A stretch of DNA of 20,929 nt from Bacteroidota bacterium (GTDB lineage: Bacteria; Bacteroidota; Bacteroidia; Flavobacteriales_F; PHOS-HE28): NCBI GenBank assembly GCA_963169595.1, contig CAUJFM010000071.1:1-20929 (forward strand), given 5' to 3'. Shown one piece after another: positions 16,505 through 20,929 of the stretch; position 1 is the first letter of the stretch, and every line of letters begins with the position of its first letter. A model generated the notes under the pieces. It had not been told where the DNA came from. It saw only the letters and a program-made list of their open reading frames with translations, and did not search any database. The position numbers and the translations under genes are program-made.

Positions 16505-19500
16505 ATGCAGAATAGAGGCGCGCTGTGGACCTTCACGATCCTGTTGGCGCTCGCTTGTGCTTATCAGCTGTCCTTCTCGTTCTTCACCTCCAGGCTGGAG
16601 CGCAAGGCCACGGCGGAAGCCAAGGTACTGGCCCAGGCCGCTGTCGACTCGCTCACCCAGTTGGGTCGCGGTGCCGATGCCGACCTGCAGGCTTTGGAGA
16701 TCTACTACGAGAACCAATACCTGCGCGAACGCGCCGGTGAGCGCATCTACCCGGTGCTCGGTTACACCTACTCCGAGTGCAAGGAGAAGGAGATGAACCT
16801 GGGTCTCGACCTCAAGGGCGGCATGGCCGTGACCTTGGAGGTGAGCATCCCCGAACTGGTGGAGAACCTCAGCGAGAACAGCAACGACCCTGCCTTTGTG
16901 AAGGCGATGGCCGCCGCCCGCGAGCGCCAGAAGAGCAGCGATTCCGATTTCATCACCCTCTTCGGTGAGGAGTGGGCCAAGGTGGAGGGCCGCGGTCCCC
17001 TGTCGGCCATCTTCTATTCCCCCGACCGGAAGGACATGTTCGAGCGGGAAGGCTCGGACGCGGACTACCTGAAGGCCCTGCGCCGTGAGGCCGAGTCCGC
17101 CCTGAACAACACGGAGCGCATCCTTCGCACCCGTATCGACAAGTTCGGTGTGGCGCAGCCCAGCATCCAGAAACAGCAGTTCACCGGTCGCATCCAGATC
17201 GAACTGCCCGGTGTGAAGGACAAGGAGCGCGTGCGCAAGGTGCTGCAGAGCACGGCCAACCTGGAGTTCTGGGAGACCTACGACAACCGCGACGTGTACG
17301 GCCTCCTGGAGCAGGCCAACACCCGCCTGGCCGAGGTGCTGACCCCTGGTGCGGCTGCCACCACCGTGGAGGCTGACACCATCGTTTCGGACACCACCGC
17401 CGCAGCGACCACGCCGGATACGGCTGCCACCGCCGCTGTGACCGATACCACCCGCGCCGACTCCGCCACCACCGACACCATGGCCGCCGACACCATGGCC
17501 AAGGACCCCGAGGTGGAGCGTGCCGAGTTCCAGAAGAAGAACCCGCTGTTCGCCGTGCTGACCCCGGCCTATGCGCCCGCCCGCAACGGCGGCTTCAACA
17601 TCGCACAGGGCCCGGTGGTGGGCAGTGCCCGCGTGGCCGACACCGCCCAGGTGAACCGCTACCTGCGCATGCCCGCCGTTCGTTCCAGCCTGCCGTTGGA
17701 TGTGAAGCTGGCCTGGGGAGCCAAGCCTGAGGAGATGACCACCACCGAAGGCACCATGCAGGTCCTCAACCTCTATGCCCTGCGTGTTCCGCCCGGCGGC
17801 AAGCCCAAGCTGGACGGTTCCTCCATCGTGGGTGCCGACCAGGACTTCGACATGAAGGGTGCCGTGGAGGTGCGCATGCAGATGAACGCCGAGGGCGCCC
17901 AGGTGTGGAAGGTCATGACCGGTGACAACGTCGGCAAGGCCGTGGCCATCGTGCTCGATGAGCTCGTGTACAACGCGCCCATCGTGCAGAGCGAGATCGC
18001 GGGCGGCCGTTCCAGCATCACGCTGGGCACGGGCGACCTCAACAAGCAGATCCAGGAGGGCGAGGACCTGGCCAACATCCTGAAGGCCGGCGCACTGCCC
18101 GCCCCGGCCCGCATCATCAACGAGACCGTGGTCGGCCCGTCCCTGGGTGAACAGAACATCCAGAGCGGTCTGCTCTCCTTCGGGGTGGCCCTCATCGGGG
18201 TGCTGCTTGTGATGATCCTCTATTACGCCCGTGCGGGTTGGATCGCTGACATCGCCCTGCTGGCCAACGTGTTCATCCTGCTCGGTACCATGGCCTCCAT
18301 GCAGGCCACCCTCACGCTGCCCGGTATCGCCGGTATCGTGCTTACCATCGGTATGGCCGTGGACGCCAACGTGCTGATCAACGAGCGGGTGCGCGATGAG
18401 CTCAAGGCCGGCCGCATGCTGAAGAGCGGTGTGGAAGTGGCTTATAGCGGCGCGGGTGCGCTGTCCGCCATCATCGACTCGAACGTCACCACGTTCATCA
18501 CTGCGGTGATCCTCTACTTCTTCGGTTCCGGACCCATCCAGGGCTTCGCCACCACGCTGGGCCTGGGTATCCTCACCTCGCTGTTCACCGCCATCTTCAT
18601 CACCCGCCTGGTGATGACGCACCGCCTGGAGAAGGGTAAGTCCATCGAGTTCTGGCGCAGCTGGAACAAGAACCTGTTCGACGGCGCCAACTTCGACTTC
18701 ATGGGACGCCGCAAGACGTTCTACCTCATCTCGGCCCTGGTCATCGGCGGTGGCATCGCCTCCATGGCGGTGCGCGGCTTCAACTGGGGTGTGGACTTCA
18801 CCGGTGGCCGCACTTATGTGGTGGAGTTCCAGGAAACGCCCGACCTGGAGCAGGTCCGCGGTTCGCTGGCCCCGCTGATGAAAGGAGAGGACGGTCGCGA
18901 GTACTCCCTGCTGGTGAAGACCTACGGCGGTGAGAAGCGCCTGAAGGTCACCACCAACTACCTGATCGAGGTGCCTGGCATTGCCACCGATTCCATCGCC
19001 GAGGCCACCATCGCCCAAGGCCTGGCCGGTGTGGGCCAGTTCGAGTTCGCCGAGGACTCCCGCAAGGTGGATCCCACGATCAGCGATGACATCAAGTACT
19101 CCGCCATGACCTCCGTGGCCATTGCCTTGGTGTTCATGTTCATCTACATCGGCATCCGCTTCCGCAACTGGCAGTTCGGCTTGGGGGCCATCGTGTCCCT
19201 GGTGCACGACGTGCTCTTCGTGCTCGGCCTCTACTCGCTGCTGTGGGGCGTGGTCGGCTTCTCGCTGGAGATCGATGAGGCCTTCATCGCGGTGATCCTC
19301 ACCGTGGTGGGTTATTCCATCAACGATACCGTGGTGGTGTTCGACCGCATCCGCGAGTATGTCCGCGACCACAAGCGCGAATCCCATGTGGTGGTGTTCA
19401 ACAAGGCCATCAACAGCACGCTGAGCCGCACCTTGAACACGGGCGTTTGCACACTGCTGGTGCTGGTCATCATCTTCTTCTTCGGTGGGGTCTCCATCAA

Positions 19501-19627
19501 GGGCTTCGTGTTCGGCCTCTTCTTCGGAACCCTGGTGGGTACCTACTCCTCCATCTTCGTGGCCTCGGCCGTGGCGGTGGACATGCTTGCCGCCAAGGAG
19601 CGCAAGGCGGGCCGCGTGACCGCCTGA
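16505..19627 (+). CDS. secDF: SecDF fusion, protein translocase auxiliary subunits
   Basis: 1040 residues. SecD and SecF are joined in one chain, as is usual in Bacteroidota. The inner-membrane protein uses the proton gradient to pull secreted proteins through SecYEG. The SecD half has a first transmembrane helix (about 6-27), the LGLDLKGGM motif near 99, a large periplasmic region, then a membrane block with GMAVDANVLINERVRDE near 615-631. The SecF half carries FNWGVDFTGGR near 759 and GYSINDTVVVFDRIRE near 935-950, with closing membrane helices. Residues about 281-333 form a low-complexity Ala/Thr/Asp insert in the SecD periplasmic region. It has its own promoter, a terminator hairpin follows, and the Tat gene is next. 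All T9SS cargo first crosses the inner membrane, normally by Sec, so this protein serves the neighbouring surface proteins among others. Confidence 0.97.
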   Translation: MQNRGALWTFTILLALACAYQLSFSFFTSRLERKATAEAKVLAQAAVDSLTQLGRGADADLQALEIYYENQYLRERAGERIYPVLGYTYSECKEKEMNLGLDLKGGMAVTLEVSIPELVENLSENSNDPAFVKAMAAARERQKSSDSDFITLFGEEWAKVEGRGPLSAIFYSPDRKDMFEREGSDADYLKALRREAESALNNTERILRTRIDKFGVAQPSIQKQQFTGRIQIELPGVKDKERVRKVLQSTANLEFWETYDNRDVYGLLEQANTRLAEVLTPGAAATTVEADTIVSDTTAAATTPDTAATAAVTDTTRADSATTDTMAADTMAKDPEVERAEFQKKNPLFAVLTPAYAPARNGGFNIAQGPVVGSARVADTAQVNRYLRMPAVRSSLPLDVKLAWGAKPEEMTTTEGTMQVLNLYALRVPPGGKPKLDGSSIVGADQDFDMKGAVEVRMQMNAEGAQVWKVMTGDNVGKAVAIVLDELVYNAPIVQSEIAGGRSSITLGTGDLNKQIQEGEDLANILKAGALPAPARIINETVVGPSLGEQNIQSGLLSFGVALIGVLLVMILYYARAGWIADIALLANVFILLGTMASMQATLTLPGIAGIVLTIGMAVDANVLINERVRDELKAGRMLKSGVEVAYSGAGALSAIIDSNVTTFITAVILYFFGSGPIQGFATTLGLGILTSLFTAIFITRLVMTHRLEKGKSIEFWRSWNKNLFDGANFDFMGRRKTFYLISALVIGGGIASMAVRGFNWGVDFTGGRTYVVEFQETPDLEQVRGSLAPLMKGEDGREYSLLVKTYGGEKRLKVTTNYLIEVPGIATDSIAEATIAQGLAGVGQFEFAEDSRKVDPTISDDIKYSAMTSVAIALVFMFIYIGIRFRNWQFGLGAIVSLVHDVLFVLGLYSLLWGVVGFSLEIDEAFIAVILTVVGYSINDTVVVFDRIREYVRDHKRESHVVVFNKAINSTLSRTLNTGVCTLLVLVIIFFFGGVSIKGFVFGLFFGTLVGTYSSIFVASAVAVDMLAAKERKAGRVTA

Positions 19628-19647
19628 TCGATCTTTCGTTGGTAACG

Positions 19648-19675
19648 GAAAGTCCCGCCCCCCGGCGGGACTTTC
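19648..19675 (+). terminator. Intrinsic terminator after secDF
   Basis: A perfect 12-bp stem (19648-19659 with 19664-19675) around a CCCC loop, 20 bases after the secDF stop, followed by TACTTTTGG. The stem ends only 13 bases before the next start codon. Confidence 0.8.
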
Positions 19676-19683
19676 TACTTTTG
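19676..19683 (+). promoter_or_regulatory. -7 box TACTTTTG immediately before the tat gene
   Basis: Exact match to TAnnTTTG, fused to the secDF terminator stem and only five bases before the ATG at 19689. If transcription starts at the usual short distance downstream, the mRNA would be almost or fully leaderless. No TTG stands at -33 spacing; the nearest is at 19639-19641, too far upstream. The octamer might also act only as the terminator T-tract. Confidence 0.45.
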
Positions 19684-19688
19684 GCCCC

Positions 19689-19985
19689 ATGGGGATCCTG
19701 CTTCTCTTCGACATCAGCGGCGGTGAGCTGATGGTGATCCTCTTGTTCGTGCTGATGTTCTTCGGCGCGAAGGGTGTGCCGGACATTGCCCGGACCCTGG
19801 GCCGTACCATGCGCCAGGTACGCGACGCCAGCAACGAGGTGCAGCGCGAGATCCAGCGCGGGGCCAACGATGTGCGCCGCACCGTGGAGGAGCAACGCCG
19901 GTCCCTGCAGGACCAGGTGGAGCAGCGCGCCGAAGTGCCCCCCCCGCCTCCGGTGAACAAGCCGGACGAGTCCACGGAGGGCTAA
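19689..19985 (+). CDS. tatA: Twin-arginine translocase subunit, TatA/TatB family
   Basis: 98 residues. It is a subunit of the Tat pathway, which exports folded proteins carrying twin-arginine signals across the inner membrane. The short N-terminal helix (about 9-25, GGELMVILLFVLMFF) carries the polar Glu13, followed by the hinge FGAKGVPDIARTLG (25-38) and a long charged amphipathic helix to about 80. The tail is proline-rich (VPPPPPVNKPD). This order is diagnostic for the TatA/TatB/TatE family; TatA and TatB cannot be told apart safely here. No tatC lies in the window. A hairpin and a possible -7 box precede it, so it may be a separate unit or be read partly from secDF. Confidence 0.9.
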   Translation: MGILLLFDISGGELMVILLFVLMFFGAKGVPDIARTLGRTMRQVRDASNEVQREIQRGANDVRRTVEEQRRSLQDQVEQRAEVPPPPPVNKPDESTEG

Positions 19986-20017
19986 GCGTCATTCTTCCTG
20001 TTGCCGATCGCTGGGGC

Positions 20018-20051
20018 GGATGCACGTGCATCCCCCGGCACGCGTGCATCC
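20018..20051. promoter_or_regulatory. 16-base perfect palindrome plus extra half-site
   Basis: Positions 20018-20033 read GGATGCACGTGCATCC, a perfect palindrome. The half-site GTGCATCC recurs at 20044-20051, 18 bases on. The first nine bases can alternatively pair with 20043-20051 into a 9-bp hairpin. It lies 33 bases after the tat stop and about 180 bases before the glutamine synthetase start. It could be an operator for a dimeric regulator or a transcription-ending hairpin without a T-tract; the sequence does not decide. Confidence 0.45.
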
Positions 20052-20144
20052 ATGCCTGACCAGTTCCCGGCCTGCCTCCGATGCGTGGCTGTGGGGGAGG
20101 GGCGCGTGGAAGTCTCGCCTTTATCTTGATGGGGATGAAATGAA

Positions 20145-20189
20145 GGGGGTGTTCAAAAAGAAAAGGTCATGAATTTCCGGAACACCCCC
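20145..20189 (+). other. Long hairpin upstream of glutamine synthetase
   Basis: GGGGGTGTTC (20145-20154) pairs perfectly with 20180-20189 across a 25-base loop that begins A-rich. The stem can be extended by A-T pairs if one C is bulged. It ends ten bases before the candidate -7 box at 20200. No T-tract follows on the plus strand, so a regular terminator is unlikely. It may be an inverted-repeat operator or a structure in a longer leader if transcription starts further upstream. Confidence 0.5.
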
Positions 20190-20199
20190 CTTGTCGGAA

Positions 20200-20207
20200 T
20201 ACCTTCG
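20200..20207 (+). promoter_or_regulatory. -7-like box TACCTTCG before glutamine synthetase
   Basis: One mismatch (C for T at position seven) to TAnnTTTG, followed by CGCC as at the mdh gene. It lies 23 bases before the ATG at 20231. The -33 region is occupied by the right arm of the hairpin ending at 20189 and has no TTG. Confidence 0.45.
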
Positions 20208-20230
20208 CGCCAGAAAACACCACTTTTTCG

Positions 20231-20929
20231 ATGGCTACCCCCCAACTTCGTCTAAAGGCCCTGGAGGATGTGCTGGACCGCACCCCGCGCTTCACCGACC
20301 CTCCCGGTGCGCGCATCAGCGACTACTTCGGTGCCCATGTGTTCAATGAGGACGCCATGCGGATGTTCCTCACCGAGGAGGCCTACTACGCCGTGCGGCA
20401 GGCCATCCAGCACGGGGAGCGCATCGACCGGAAACTGGCGGACCAGGTGGCCAGCGGCATGAAGGAGTGGTCCGCGACGAAGGGCGCCACGCACTACACC
20501 CATTGGTTCCAGCCCCTCACGGGCCTCAGCGCCGAAAAGCACGATGCCTTCTTCGAGCCGATCGGCGGCGGCCGCAGCATCGAGCGCTTCGATGGCAGCA
20601 TGCTGGTGCAACAGGAGCCCGATGCCAGCAGCTTCCCCAGCGGCGGCATCCGCAACACCTTCGAAGCACGAGGCTACACCGCGTGGGACCCCAGCAGCCC
20701 GGCCTTCGTCATCGGCCGCACGCTCTGCATCCCCACCATCTTCATCAGCTACACCGGCGAGGCGCTCGACTACAAGATGCCCCTGCTCCGTGCCATCCGC
20801 GCCGTGGATGAGGCCGCCACCGCCGTGTGCCACTACTTCGACAAGGACGTGACCAAGGTGATCTCCACCCTGGGCTGGGAGCAGGAGTACTTCCTCATCG
20901 ACAAGGCGCTCTACTTCGCCCGTCCGGAT
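20231..20929 (+). CDS. glnN: Glutamine synthetase type III, N-terminal part (cut by window edge)
   Basis: 233 codons are visible without a stop; family members are usually about 700-730 residues, so roughly the first third is present. The enzyme makes glutamine from glutamate, ammonia and ATP in the cytoplasm. Family motifs: RISDYFGAHVFN (28-39), HWFQPLTGLSAEKHDAF (91-107), EPDASSFPSGG (129-139), TFEARGYTAWD (143-153) and GWEQEYFLID (215-224). The last includes glutamates expected in the metal-binding site. The family commonly has QGEPDASSFPSGG; here the sequence is QQEPDASSFPSGG. The ATG choice is supported by the near -7-like box 23 bases upstream. The hairpin and palindrome upstream may take part in nitrogen control, but this is inference only. 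Confidence 0.95.
   Translation, partial: MATPQLRLKALEDVLDRTPRFTDPPGARISDYFGAHVFNEDAMRMFLTEEAYYAVRQAIQHGERIDRKLADQVASGMKEWSATKGATHYTHWFQPLTGLSAEKHDAFFEPIGGGRSIERFDGSMLVQQEPDASSFPSGGIRNTFEARGYTAWDPSSPAFVIGRTLCIPTIFISYTGEALDYKMPLLRAIRAVDEAATAVCHYFDKDVTKVISTLGWEQEYFLIDKALYFARPD

Noticed and set aside
13449..16796. Plus-strand open frame of 1115 codons spanning mdh, the FG-GAP gene and the start of secDF
   Set aside because: It overlaps three well-supported genes in other frames, crosses a bidirectional terminator, and its Arg/His/Val-rich product resembles no family.
16469..19975. 1168-codon open frame antisense to secDF and the tat gene
   Set aside because: It mirrors two clearly conserved genes; the strong G/C third-position bias of secDF removes stops on the other strand. 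The His/Gly/Gln-rich translation shows no domain.

Overview
This window looks like a chromosomal segment of a G+C-rich member of the Bacteroidota, probably Flavobacteriales-like. The evidence is: proteins ending in type IX secretion system (T9SS) sorting domains of both type B (gliding-motility/CHU_C-like, ending ...LLR or ...LLK) and type A; a fused SecDF; a type III glutamine synthetase; and Bacteroidota-style -7 promoter boxes (TAnnTTTG or near matches) ahead of several genes. The taxonomic placement is inferred from gene content and not from a marker search.

Left part (1-10798, all minus strand): three large paralogous secreted proteins lie head to tail. The first is cut by the left edge. 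All three start with a signal peptide and share one N-terminal layout: CUB-like domain, PKD domain, proprotein-convertase P-like domain with a Cys-Trp-x-Tyr-Cys insert, Ig-like domain, and a domain around a D/E-SFGD-W-G motif. Their C-terminal halves differ: ~80-residue Ig-like repeats in the first; SprB-like and PKD domains in the second; one Ig-like repeat plus a SprB-like repeat and PKD in the third. Genes two and three end in T9SS type B sorting domains. Perfect hairpin terminators follow genes two and three.

Middle (10994-12918, minus strand): an ECF sigma factor overlaps by one base (TAATG) the start of a gene for a single-pass membrane protein. That protein has a short cytoplasmic head, a Pro/Thr/Ala-rich linker, two PKD domains and a type B sorting-like domain. 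I read the pair as a sigma factor and a candidate anti-sigma factor whose sensor looks like T9SS cargo. This is the most interesting element of the window.

Right part (13069-20929): malate dehydrogenase (+), a nine-motif FG-GAP/VCBS protein with a type A sorting domain (-), SecDF (+), a TatA/B-type Tat subunit (+), and the 5' part of a type III glutamine synthetase (+, cut by the right edge). The FG-GAP gene and secDF are transcribed divergently from two closely spaced -7 boxes. Export machinery (SecDF, Tat) thus sits next to genes for exported cell-surface proteins. No tRNA, rRNA, CRISPR array, insertion sequence or phage gene was seen. No gap between genes exceeds 300 bases; the longest (19986-20230) holds a palindrome, a long hairpin and a possible promoter.
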